64,000 nt of DNA from Oleomonas cavernae (GCF_003590945.1 NZ_QYUK01000011.1:2818001-2882000), one strand, 5' to 3'. Positions 54,610 through 62,632 are shown, counted from the first letter of the stretch. Numbers and translations: made by a program. The notes: generated by a model not told the origin, from the letters alone.

Positions 54610-54637
54610 TTGACTAACCTACTGATTCTGTTAATCT
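54610..54637 (+). promoter_or_regulatory. Promoter of the methyltransferase gene, possibly leaderless
   Basis: TTGACT at 54610-54615 and TAATCT at 54632-54637 are separated by 16 bp. The start codon at 54644 is only 6 bp past the -10 box and no ribosome-binding site is visible, so a leaderless transcript is plausible. Confidence 0.4.
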
Positions 54638-54643
54638 TTCTCC

Positions 54644-55237
54644 ATGGACACGACATACCACCTAAACGGCGGGTTTAAGCCGACCATGAAGCGGTTTGCC
54701 GATCTTGATGGCCCCGACTTCTTCCCGACCCCGGCTTGGGCTACCCATGCCCTCATCGACAATGAACCGTTTAAGGGAGACATCTGGGAAAGCGCATGTG
54801 GGGATGGCGCGATGTCGAAAGTTCTTGAACTCGCGAGCCAGAAAATCACGAGTTCAGACTTATACAATCGCGGTTACGGTGAGCCTGGGGTCGACTTCCT
54901 ACGCCCGAAGCGTCGCGCCGCCAATATCGTCACTAATCCGCCATACAATGCGGCTGAAGGTTTCGTGCAATCTGGGCTCAAAGCCGCTGAGCGAAAATTT
55001 GCACTCTTGCTGCGATTGGCCTTTCTTGAAGGCGCAAATCGGCAACGGACGATATTTACGGAGGCGCCACCGTCGCGTGTATGGGTGTTCAGCGAGCGCA
55101 TTACGTTCTATCCCGCGGGTGCTGTGCAAAAAGGCACTGGCACAACAGCATATGCTTGGTTCGTCTGGGACAAAGACGCTCCAAGTCAGACAGAACTCAA
55201 ATGGCTCCAGCCAGGCTATAAGGCTCGCTACAGCTAG
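54644..55237 (+). CDS. Phage-type DNA adenine methyltransferase-like protein
   Basis: The 197-residue protein contains FFPTPAWATHALID, SAM-binding motif I in ESACGDGAMS and the catalytic motif TNPPYN at about residues 98-103. There is no recognition domain. The layout fits small phage or island adenine methyltransferases. Its codon use and base content are visibly more AT-rich than the chromosomal genes, consistent with transfer. Its end overlaps the convergent next gene by 4 bp. Confidence 0.78.
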   Translation: MDTTYHLNGGFKPTMKRFADLDGPDFFPTPAWATHALIDNEPFKGDIWESACGDGAMSKVLELASQKITSSDLYNRGYGEPGVDFLRPKRRAANIVTNPPYNAAEGFVQSGLKAAERKFALLLRLAFLEGANRQRTIFTEAPPSRVWVFSERITFYPAGAVQKGTGTTAYAWFVWDKDAPSQTELKWLQPGYKARYS

Positions 55238-55557
55238 AATCCTTTGCGCTTAAGATAAGCACGGCCAGCGTCGGTAATGGCCAGATGACCCTTCCGATAC
55301 GAAAGTAGGCCGAGATTCACAAAATTCTCGGGAGAGTCCTTTCTGTGACTAACAATATTTCCAACCACCTGAACCCACATCTCTTCATTTGGACGGGTCT
55401 CCGATGGCTCATGATCGCCAGCCGTTAAATTGATAAACTCAGGGACACTCTGCTTAATCACGCCGGTGGTAGATTCACCCTTTGGAAGAGTGGAGAGATA
55501 GCGCAACACTGCAACCGAGATGTCGTGCTCGCTTGATCGCCCGATCTTACCTGGCAT
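55234..55557 (-). CDS. Hypothetical protein, winged-helix-like
   Basis: The 107-residue protein reads SEHDISVAVLRYLSTLPKGE near the start and NFVNLGLLSYRKGHLAITDAGRAYLKRKGF at the end, the pattern of Mrr-N-like or restriction-associated winged helices. No catalytic domain follows. It is next to the methyltransferase gene on the AT-richer patch. Function unknown. Confidence 0.55.
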   Translation of the reverse strand: MPGKIGRSSEHDISVAVLRYLSTLPKGESTTGVIKQSVPEFINLTAGDHEPSETRPNEEMWVQVVGNIVSHRKDSPENFVNLGLLSYRKGHLAITDAGRAYLKRKGF

Positions 55558-55848
55558 TCAACTCTCCCTGGATCGGAAAAGAGCAATGACGAGCATTAGC
55601 ACACGGAAGTGGGCTACCGCTAGCGTAGCGTGCATACCCCAACCTTCGAACAATCCGGTAAAAATTAGCGAATAGGGTCTGACCCAAATCTCCGCGATTT
55701 TACGGGGGTTCGCTCCAACTTCATCCGATTTCTCGCCCGACCTTTTCCAAATCGAGATGCTGATAAGTTCCGTGGCCCTTCGCAACCTGATTGCAAGTCG
55801 AGCGGGAATGGGGATGAAACCAACAGTAGTCGCCGCTACAATGTATGC
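55558..55848. other. Intergenic region with a GGGTCTGACCC element
   Basis: A 75-residue frame on the minus strand here lacks any family pattern and is not called. The notable item is AATAGGGTCTGACCC followed by AAATCTCC near 55672, which recurs in related form near 56684 and 56221. It may be the remnant of a REP-type element. Confidence 0.4.
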
Positions 55849-56199
55849 ATGACCGAACTTATCCCGCTTTTGACCGCATTTGGTCTTGGATCGATCGCAA
55901 CCGCGCTAATCCAATCGTGGTTGGCCCAGCGCTCAAAGCACAACGATCGCCGCTTTCAAGAAAGGCAAACGGCATACATCGGCCTGTTGGAAACCTACCA
56001 TCGCGCCGCCGTTGAAGGGACAGACGAAACGTCGAAGCTATTTGCTTACTGGCAGATGCGATGTGAGTTGGTGGCGCCTGAAGCCGTGCGAGAGGCGATC
56101 CGCCGTATCGTCGAAACCAACGATGACCGCCCGTTGCGGATGGCAGCCGATCGCGACATGAAGGAAGCGATGCGCGCCGACCTTGGAATAACGAAGTGA
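55849..56199 (+). CDS. Hypothetical protein with one membrane helix
   Basis: The 116-residue protein has an N-terminal helix (LIPLLTAFGLGSIATALIQSWL), a charged segment (RSKHNDRRFQERQTAYIGLLETYHRAA) and a helical remainder. Similar proteins occur as island-borne hypotheticals in many bacteria. Function unknown. Confidence 0.6.
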   Translation: MTELIPLLTAFGLGSIATALIQSWLAQRSKHNDRRFQERQTAYIGLLETYHRAAVEGTDETSKLFAYWQMRCELVAPEAVREAIRRIVETNDDRPLRMAADRDMKEAMRADLGITK

Positions 56200-56244
56200 G
56201 TGTCCAAGGCCTATTCAACTGCAGTCTGACCCGGATTTACGTCG

Positions 56245-56697
56245 ATGAGCGGTGATGCGGAAATCGAGTTCATCAACGAGATCGATTGCTGCTTCCCCTA
56301 CAATGACGAGGCGCGTTGGACCGAGCTCATCGCTCGCGGCGTCAGGATTTCGCCCAATGCAGCTTTCATGGTCCTCCATGAGATCTGCCGGCCGCCAAAT
56401 CTGGCGCGCGTCACGCCCACCAAGCTTCGTCAAATTCTGGCCCACTGGCGCGGAAGCTTCGATCATCCCCTCCTGGAAATGATGGTGGGTGTCGCCGAGG
56501 CGATGATCGAAGGGAGGGAGTTGCCAGTACAGGAGGTCATCGATTGGATGCATAGGGTCGCAGAATATCGGGATCTCTACACAGCGCTCGGGATCCTGAA
56601 TTGCGCGAGTGAGGATGCAGATGGCCTGGTACAAACGACATACGAAAATATCGTTCGGCAGTGGCGCTCGCCCCACGGCGAGCCAATAGGGGTTTGA
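56245..56697 (+). CDS. Hypothetical protein
   Basis: The 150-residue soluble, acidic protein begins MSGDAEIEFINEIDCCFPYND and contains LIARGVRISPNAAFMVLHEICRPP and VIDWMHRVAEYRDLYTALGIL. I do not recognise a domain; the pattern looks like a small helical protein. It follows the previous gene by 45 bp on the same strand. Confidence 0.55.
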   Translation: MSGDAEIEFINEIDCCFPYNDEARWTELIARGVRISPNAAFMVLHEICRPPNLARVTPTKLRQILAHWRGSFDHPLLEMMVGVAEAMIEGRELPVQEVIDWMHRVAEYRDLYTALGILNCASEDADGLVQTTYENIVRQWRSPHGEPIGV

Positions 56698-56879
56698 CCC
56701 CGATCTCCCCTAGATTTCATCAAAGTTGAGTCTGCACCACCCTGCAGCATCGATTCACATTCGATGCATCAAATGCTAACGTAGGGGAATGGCCGAGCTT
56801 GACTTGGCCGAAATGGTCCAGAACGGACCTGGTCGGTTCTCTTCAGCGTTCAGCGACCGACAGAAAAAGGAGGGGGAAA

Positions 56880-57695
56880 ATGCCAAACGCGCGCGCGCAG
56901 GAGCTTGTGGAAGGCCTGCAGAAGACCATTTTCGAATTCATGCGTGAACACAAGGTCACGCATGACGAATATCGGGTGGCCACCGATCTGCTGGCGGAGA
57001 CCATCCAGGCGGGTGAACAGTCTCTCTTGTACGATATCTTTTTTGAAGCCGAGGTAACCGATATCGCCAATACTGGCCGCGATGGCAGCCCGGAAGCCAT
57101 CGAGGGGCCATTCTATTTGCCCGGCGCGCCTGAACTCGAAGCCCCCTTCATGCTGACGCAACGGGCTGACGAGAAGGGAGACGTCCTGCTTTTCATGGGG
57201 CGCGTCACCGACACGGCCGGCAGGCCGCTGGCCGATGCCGAAATCGACCTGTGGCACGCGGACGCCGATGGCCGCTACTCGAACATCGACCCGTCCGTTC
57301 CCGCCTGGAATCTGCGCGGGCGTTTCCGCACGGATGCCGAAGGCCGCTACAAGGTGCGGACGATCGTTCCCCAATCCTACGAGATTCCCAAATGTGGCCC
57401 GACCGGCCGGGTGCTCGATGCCTTGGGCCGTCACTGCTTCCGGCCGGCCCACCTGCACGTGAAAATCCGTCATCCCGACGTCGGTGAAATGACCTCGCAG
57501 ATCTATTTCAAAGGCGGCCGTTACCTGGAGAGTGACAGCGCCAATGCCGTGCGCGACGGCCTGATCGCCGAATTGATCCGCCATGAGCGCGACGAGGATC
57601 TCGCGGCGCACAACCTGGACAAGCCGTACTTCGACGTGACCTACAATTTCGTGCTGCCTTCGGGCGTCTTGGCCGTGGCGCGGGCGGTGGCATGA
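56880..57695 (+). CDS. Intradiol ring-cleavage dioxygenase (catechol or hydroxyquinol type)
   Basis: ATG 56880 has AAGGAGGGGG upstream. The 271-residue enzyme has the four ferric-iron ligands of the family: Tyr133 (GRYSNIDP), Tyr167 (PQSYEIPKCGPTG), His191 and His193 (RPAHLHVKI). The N-terminal dimerisation domain and the family core IEGPFYLPGAPELE are present. It cleaves a catechol-type ring between the hydroxyls to give a muconate. The substrate (catechol, chlorocatechol or hydroxyquinol) cannot be fixed from sequence. No muconate-pathway genes are nearby. Confidence 0.9.
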   Translation: MPNARAQELVEGLQKTIFEFMREHKVTHDEYRVATDLLAETIQAGEQSLLYDIFFEAEVTDIANTGRDGSPEAIEGPFYLPGAPELEAPFMLTQRADEKGDVLLFMGRVTDTAGRPLADAEIDLWHADADGRYSNIDPSVPAWNLRGRFRTDAEGRYKVRTIVPQSYEIPKCGPTGRVLDALGRHCFRPAHLHVKIRHPDVGEMTSQIYFKGGRYLESDSANAVRDGLIAELIRHERDEDLAAHNLDKPYFDVTYNFVLPSGVLAVARAVA

Positions 57696-57716
57696 GCCTT
57701 CACGAATAGGGGCCAG

Positions 57717-58119
57717 CTAGAACCAGAGATCGCGCACGCAGCGGCCGTCGCGCGGCAGGTCGTCGAAGCTGTCGAGGCCGTCGAAATGGTCGATCAGGAG
57801 GTCCGCCACCGCTTGCGGCGGCGCGAGCCTGACATTGACCGCGATACGGCGGCGGCCGTCCGGATCGAGGCGGCGGCCGCGCCAGCACAGCACACAGCCG
57901 CAGGTGGGGCAGAAGTGGATCTCGAGCGCCGGATCGGCCTTGCCCGCGCGGGTGTAGGCAGTGCTCGGCCCCGAGACGCGGGATGCGCTCGTTCTCGTAG
58001 TCATAGGCCCACAGCGCGCCGTAGCGACGGCATAGCGTGCAGTTGCACGCGGTGACCGATCCGGGATCGCCCACGAGGGTCCAGTGACTGGCGCCGCAAT
58101 GACAAGAGCCTGTAAGCAT
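57717..58119 (-). pseudogene. GFA-family (glutathione-dependent formaldehyde-activating-like) protein, frameshifted
   Basis: From ATG 58119 the zinc-binding start MLTGSCHCGASHW...GSVTACNCTLCRRYGALW is intact. The rest, RVSGPSTAYTRAGKADPALEIHFCPTCGCVLCWRG to the stop, lies in another frame. Here one base is extra: removing one G of GGG at 57980-57982 restores ERIRVSGPSTAY and a protein of about 133 residues with all zinc cysteines. This is the only +1 event among the shifts in the window. Confidence 0.8.
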
Positions 58120-58512
58120 GGCTGTCGACCACCCCTCGGCGAGGCTGCACGCTGCGAGGCCGCGCGGCGCTGGTCCGACCAGCCCGGGAAGTGGCGGTGT
58201 GCGCAGTCGCCTGCGAACCCTGCTTCTGGCCAAATTCCCTATCAACAGGGATTTATCAGAGAATTTGCCACCCAAAACCGCCTCGGACCTCGGGGCGAGG
58301 CAGGAATTCTCCGGTATCTTCAGGGAGTTAGCGGATTTCCCCGGCGTTGCGGGCGGTCAACCTGCAGGGAATTTCAAAAACCATAACAGGGAATTTTTTG
58401 GCCTTGATCAGTGAAAGCACGCCCGTTGAACAGGCAGGCTTTGGTTTCACCACCCGTGATGAAACCAAGGCACGATCAGCTGCGGCCATCGCCATACATC
58501 GGCGAGTGGCGA
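58120..58512. repeat. Cluster of AGGGAATT-like short repeats, no convincing gene
   Basis: AAATTCCCTATCAACAGGG (about 58222-58240), AGGAATTCTCC (about 58303), CAGGGAATTTC (about 58365) and ACAGGGAATTTTTTGG (about 58386) are related AT-rich units spaced irregularly in a 180-bp stretch. Frames here encode only low-information sequence. Similar cassettes are seen in proteobacterial islands near integration sites; that link is inferred. Confidence 0.45.
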
Positions 58513-58899
58513 TCAGTCCTCTTCCTCGATTGTGCCGACCCGGCGCCCATAGGAATCGCGGATCACGCGCTCACCGGTAATACCGGGGCTGATGGAGTAA
58601 GTCCGCCGGCCGCCGGCGTCGCGCACGATCTGGCGGCCGCCAGGCCCCTCTTCAACGGTCCCGATACGTCAGCCATCACGGTCATAGAGCCTCAGCCGAT
58701 CTCCGGCCCCCGGTTTGACGGTGCCCAGCCTCCGCCCCTCGGCATCGCGCCGGATCAGCGTGTCGCCGGTACCCGGCGACACGCGTTCCACGACCCGGCC
58801 GCGGGCATCCCGCACCACCAGCCGACCCCGATCGTCGGCATGGCCTGGCGACGCTGCCAGGACCAGCAAGAGCCCCACCAAGGTGACATACCCCTTCAC
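58513..58899 (-). pseudogene. Secreted RDxxGRxxGTV-repeat protein with in-frame stop
   Basis: GTG 58899 (AAGGGGG upstream) begins a signal peptide (YVTLVGLLLVLAASPGHADD). The mature part repeats an RDxxGRRxGTV-type unit about five times. TGA at 58669-58671 interrupts the unit YDRDG-stop-RIGTVEEG, and the same frame continues with RDAGGRRTYSISPG and RDSYGRRVGTIEEED to a second TGA at 58513. A CGA-to-TGA change at an Arg codon explains it. Uninterrupted length is 128 residues. Function unknown. Confidence 0.65.
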
Positions 58900-58983
58900 G
58901 ACACACGCCCCCTTGTGCAGCGGATTCTGTTCATCACGGATCCGGCGTAGCTGATAGCGCGCGCCCAAGCCGAATGACAGCAG

Positions 58984-59553
58984 CTACTCATCGAGGGCGA
59001 CGCCATTCTGCACCGCATGCTCTTTGCCAGAACCCAAATTGATCTCCTGCTCGGCGGCCGCGCCGAATAACGCCCTGACGATGTCGTCTATCGTCGGAAC
59101 GGAGGAGAACCGGCCCTTTTCCACGATGCGAATGTTGGGACGTTCGGTCTTGACCCCCGCACTGTTTCCCTTCGTGTGCTTGGCTATTCGGTCCCCGAGC
59201 GGCGGCAGCGGCTCGCCGGGCCGGCCGCCGAACCATCGGAAGGGGCCAAGCTGCAGCGTATCAGGATCAAACCAGATCCAGATCACGCAGCCACCGGCTT
59301 TTTGGGCGAGGCCCGTGTGGATCCCAACCCTCGCGGTCTTGGCATCGCGATAGCTCGCCTTGAACTGGACATGTCGCGTGACGTCCCCAACTGCCAGAAC
59401 GATGTCGTAGCCGGCCCGGTCGACCTCGGCCCGCAGCACCTCGATGTCCCGCACGCCCCGCCGCCACAGGCACCGCAGCAGGTCACCCACAAACAGGTGC
59501 TCGATGATTTTCTCGCGCAGGCCGGAGTCGAGAGAATGGGTGGCGGTGTTCAT
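58984..59553 (-). CDS. PD-(D/E)XK nuclease-like hypothetical protein
   Basis: The start is ATG 59553. Residues 34-65 (VRDIEVLRAEVDRAGYDIV...RHVQFKAS) show a possible PD-(D/E)XK core: Glu38 or Glu43, Asp50 after a Gly-Tyr, then Gln63-x-Lys65 after a hydrophobic strand. This is the pattern of restriction-endonuclease-fold proteins. The C-terminal half is basic and has no recognised domain. The gene is divergent from an XRE regulator and a ParB-methyltransferase gene, so a DNA-modification role is plausible. Confidence 0.65.
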   Translation of the reverse strand: MNTATHSLDSGLREKIIEHLFVGDLLRCLWRRGVRDIEVLRAEVDRAGYDIVLAVGDVTRHVQFKASYRDAKTARVGIHTGLAQKAGGCVIWIWFDPDTLQLGPFRWFGGRPGEPLPPLGDRIAKHTKGNSAGVKTERPNIRIVEKGRFSSVPTIDDIVRALFGAAAEQEINLGSGKEHAVQNGVALDE

Positions 59554-59686
59554 GGTCTTATCCCCCTGTCGAGCATCTGCGGGTCGGTGAGTGGGGACAG
59601 TGATGGCTTCCATTCCACGCCAAGTCCACAGAAATGAGACTCATAGTCTGTAGACCAAAAATCATCACGCCGCACCTTGTTGCGGC

Positions 59687-59914
59687 ATGGGTGTGCAGCA
59701 GCGGGTCGGCCTCAATGTGCGGAGATTTCGCAAGGAGCGCGGGCTCTCGCAGGAGGGGCTCGCCTTCGAGTGCGGGATCCACCGGACCTATATCAGCGGC
59801 GTCGAGCGCGGCATCCGCAACCCGACCGTGGTCATCCTGGAGGAGATCGCAATGGCGCTGAAGGTGCCCACCTGGCGCCTGCTGGAAGACCTGCCGGACA
59901 AGAGCAAAGGTTGA
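59687..59914 (+). CDS. XRE-family regulator resembling restriction-modification controller proteins
   Basis: The 75-residue protein is a bare XRE helix-turn-helix (VGLNVRRFRKERGLSQEGLAFECGIHRTYISGVERGIRNPT) with a short tail, the size and layout of R-M C-proteins. Its TGA overlaps the next ATG (TGATG at 59912-59916). A paralogue, frameshifted, lies at 62403. It probably controls the divergent nuclease-like gene and the downstream methyltransferase. Confidence 0.85.
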   Translation: MGVQQRVGLNVRRFRKERGLSQEGLAFECGIHRTYISGVERGIRNPTVVILEEIAMALKVPTWRLLEDLPDKSKG

Positions 59915-60365
59915 TGCAGAACGACAGCCAGGAAGGCAGCCAAGGGCGCAGCCGGTTCGTCGTGGAGGTCAACCACATGGCGCGGCTCGAACAGCGTATC
60001 GCAGCGGGCGATATGATCGACGGCCCAGACCTCGCGGCGGTGCTCCGCCAGCACGGATCCCGGCCCATTCCCGATGCAGTGCTCGACTACCTGTGCCGGT
60101 TTCTTGAAGGCTCCATCAGTAAGCCGAAGGGCCGCAGACCTTTGCCCGAGCTGGATCGCCGCAAGCGCGACATGATCATCGCCGACCTCTACCACCGTTA
60201 TCTCGGCTGGCTGGCCGCGCGGGCGCGTCGCTACGGCCATCCGGCCGGTTGGACGAGTCTCGATTATCCCCCGCCGAACTGGCCGCCCGCTTGGTGGCCC
60301 GGCGGTTCCTCAATGGCGAGGCCTCATGGCATCAGGTCCAAAACATCGCCTCTTCCCGGAAATAG
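59914..60365 (+). pseudogene. Hypothetical island protein, frameshifted
   Basis: The frame from ATG 59914 gives SRFVVEVNHMARLEQRIAAGDMIDGPDLAAVLRQHG...YLGWLAARARRYGHPAG. It then appears to jump one base down near 60241-60250 to LDESRLSPAELAARLVARRFLNGEASWHQVQNIASSRK with a stop at 60363. One missing base in GGCCGG/TTGG restores about 151 residues. I do not recognise a domain. It is translationally coupled to the XRE gene. Confidence 0.6.
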
Positions 60366-60443
60366 CGCTCGAATTGTTGTGAATGAGCCTGCGGCGGCAC
60401 GGGCCTACCTTCGTCCCGGCTGATTACCAGCCAGGAGGACGAC

Positions 60444-61742
60444 ATGCCCGCGCCCACGGCGGATCCTTTGATCGAGATGGTTCCCGTCTCATCGCTCCGC
60501 CCCTATGCGCGCAATCCGCGGACCCACACCAAGAAACAAATCCGCCAGATCGCGGAGTCGATCCGGACCTTCGGCTGGACCAATCCGATACTGGTCGATG
60601 GCGAGGACGGGGTGATCGCCGGCTACGGCCGCCTGGAAGCGGCAAAGCAGCTCGGTATCGAGCGCGTGCCAATCATCCGCCTCGCAAACATGACCGAGGC
60701 CCGGAAGCGCACCTACATCATTGCCGACAACAGGCTGGCCGAACTCGCCGGCTGGGATGACAATCTCCTGGCGATCGAGTTGCAGGGGCTGCTTGAGATC
60801 GATCTCGACTTCAATATCGAGATCACCGGGTTCGAGACCGCCGAGATCGACATGCTCATCCTCGGTCTGAACGACGCCGGCGACGAGGATGAAGCGGACA
60901 ATCTGCCGCCGATCGGCGGACAGCCGATCACGCAAATAGGCGATCTGTGGCTGCTGGGCCGCCATCGCCTGCTGTGCGCCGATGCGACCCAGGCCACATC
61001 CTATACGCGGCTGATGGCAGGCGAACAGGCACAGATGGTGTTCACCGACCCGCCTTATAACGTGCCCATCGACGGTCATGTTTGCGGCCTGGGTTCGGTG
61101 AAGCATGCCGAGTTTGCCATGGCGTCGGGCGAGATGTCGGAGGCCGAGTTCACGGCATTCCTCGAAACCGTGCTGGGGCAGCTGGCATCACACAGTGCTG
61201 ACGGGGCGATTCACTTCGTCTGCATGGATTGGCGCCATCTCTTCGAGCTGCTCAAGGCCGGGCGGCGGGTATACGGCGCCCTTCAGAACCTGTGCGTCTG
61301 GAACAAGACCAACGGCGGCATGGGATCGCTCTATCGCTCGAAGCATGAGCTGGTCGGCGTATTCAAGGTGGGGCGTGCGGCGCACGTCAACAATGTCGCG
61401 CTGGGCGCCCATGGGCGTTATCGCACCAATGTCTGGGACTACCCCGGGGTCAACGCCTTCGGCAAGGACCGGGAGGCTGCGCTGGCCATGCACCCCACGG
61501 TGAAGCCGGTCGCCCTGGTCGAGGATGCGATCCTCGACTGTTCGCGGCGGGGCGACATCGTGCTCGACGCTTTCTCAGGGTCGGGCACGACGTTGATTGC
61601 AGCGGAACGTGCAGGCCGGCGCAGCTTCGGCCTCGAACTCGATCCCGGCTATGTCGACGTGACCCTGAAGCGGTTCCGTGACCAGACCGGCATCGAGCCG
61701 GCGCATGCGGATAGCGGCCTGACCTTGGCCGAACTGGAGTAG
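60444..61742 (+). CDS. ParB-like nuclease/binding domain fused to a DNA methyltransferase
   Basis: The 432-residue protein has an N-terminal ParB-like domain at about residues 10-100 (VSSLRPYARNPRTHTKKQIRQIAESI, then GVIAGYGRLEAAKQLG). A beta-class amino-methyltransferase follows, with catalytic TDPPYN at Asp202 and the SAM motif DAFSGSGTT at Asp375. It should methylate adenine-N6 or cytosine-N4; the ParB part may bind or act on DNA. Such fusions are carried by prophages and islands. It lies downstream of the XRE gene. Confidence 0.9.
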   Translation: MPAPTADPLIEMVPVSSLRPYARNPRTHTKKQIRQIAESIRTFGWTNPILVDGEDGVIAGYGRLEAAKQLGIERVPIIRLANMTEARKRTYIIADNRLAELAGWDDNLLAIELQGLLEIDLDFNIEITGFETAEIDMLILGLNDAGDEDEADNLPPIGGQPITQIGDLWLLGRHRLLCADATQATSYTRLMAGEQAQMVFTDPPYNVPIDGHVCGLGSVKHAEFAMASGEMSEAEFTAFLETVLGQLASHSADGAIHFVCMDWRHLFELLKAGRRVYGALQNLCVWNKTNGGMGSLYRSKHELVGVFKVGRAAHVNNVALGAHGRYRTNVWDYPGVNAFGKDREAALAMHPTVKPVALVEDAILDCSRRGDIVLDAFSGSGTTLIAAERAGRRSFGLELDPGYVDVTLKRFRDQTGIEPAHADSGLTLAELE

Positions 61743-61753
61743 GAGGAACAGAG

Positions 61754-62197
61754 ATGTCACGCAGCTATGAGGTCGGCTACAGGAAGCCGCCCAAAGATAC
61801 CCGGTTCAAGAAGGGCCAGTCAGGCAACCCCAAGGGCCGGCCCAGGGGGCGGACGGATATCGCAGCGATCCTGGAAAAGGTGCTTCAGGAGGCCGTCATG
61901 ATCAAGCAGAACGGGCAGGTGCGGCACGTCCGTTTGATCGAGGCTTACACGCGGCAGTTCATCCTGAAATCGATGGACGGGTCACCTCGGGAGATGGCGG
62001 AACTCCTGAAGTTCTTGAAGGACTACGCGCCGAACCTGCTGGTGGCAAGCGATCTGCCCTCGAGCATACAAATCCGGTTCATTGAGTCGGATGGGCATGG
62101 ACGCCCGGCCGATAAAGCGCTGTGGAAAGAACTTGGGCTTGAGCCTCTGACAGAGCCGATCGAGGGAAAGACGGATGACGAAGCTCCTAAGGAGTAA
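61754..62197 (+). CDS. DUF5681 family protein
   Basis: The 147-residue protein starts with the DUF5681 signature VGYRKPPKDTRFKKGQSGNPKGRPRG and then a helical region (DIAAILEKVLQEAVMIKQNG). Family members are island or phage proteins often encoded beside ParB-methyltransferases; their role is unknown. It follows the methyltransferase gene by 11 bp in the same direction, so co-transcription is likely. The gap 62198-62402 shows no further gene. Confidence 0.88.
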   Translation: MSRSYEVGYRKPPKDTRFKKGQSGNPKGRPRGRTDIAAILEKVLQEAVMIKQNGQVRHVRLIEAYTRQFILKSMDGSPREMAELLKFLKDYAPNLLVASDLPSSIQIRFIESDGHGRPADKALWKELGLEPLTEPIEGKTDDEAPKE

Positions 62198-62402
62198 CCG
62201 CGGCGTCTAAGGCCGTCGGCCCTGTGGACGAAGACAGCGTAGAAGTGTTTGTACCTGTGCGGGACCTTCCAGTTTGGAGCCATGTCCGCCGGCCGGCAAC
62301 GGAGCGCCGTTACCCGCACTCCCTGTCGATGATCAGGGCTTAAATGGACCCCTCGCTGTGGGCCGGCAATCAAGGCGACTGTCACTGATCGTCTGTATAC
62401 CG

Positions 62403-62632
62403 ATGGTCGACAGGCGGGTGACCTCGCGGGTGGATATCAAGGTCCGTCTCGCCCGCAGCCTCCGACGCCTTCGCAAGCCAAAGGCTGGTCATTGGAAGAA
62501 TGTGCGTATGAGGCCGGGCTGCACCGGACCTCTGTCGGCGACCTCGAGCGCGAGGCCAGGTACCCCAGCATCTCCATCATTGGCAAGCTTGCTGGGGCGC
62601 TGCGCGTAAAGGCTGGGCAACCCCTCGAATGA
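62403..62632 (+). pseudogene. Second XRE regulator, frameshifted
   Basis: VDIKVRLARSLRRLR in one frame continues as QAKGWSLEECAYEAGLHRTSVGDLEREARYPSISIIGKLAGALRV in the frame one base lower, after a missing base near 62471-62476. The two halves align with the XRE protein at 59687 over their whole length. The start may be ATG 62403 or GTG 62430. Restored length is about 76 residues. Confidence 0.7.

Noticed and set aside
55558-55785. 75-residue frame on the minus strand
   Set aside because: No ribosome-binding site, no family similarity, and it runs through a repeat-like GGGTCTGACCC element.
58411-58950. 179-residue frame on the plus strand
   Set aside because: It is antisense to the signal-peptide-bearing repeat gene and lacks protein-like features.
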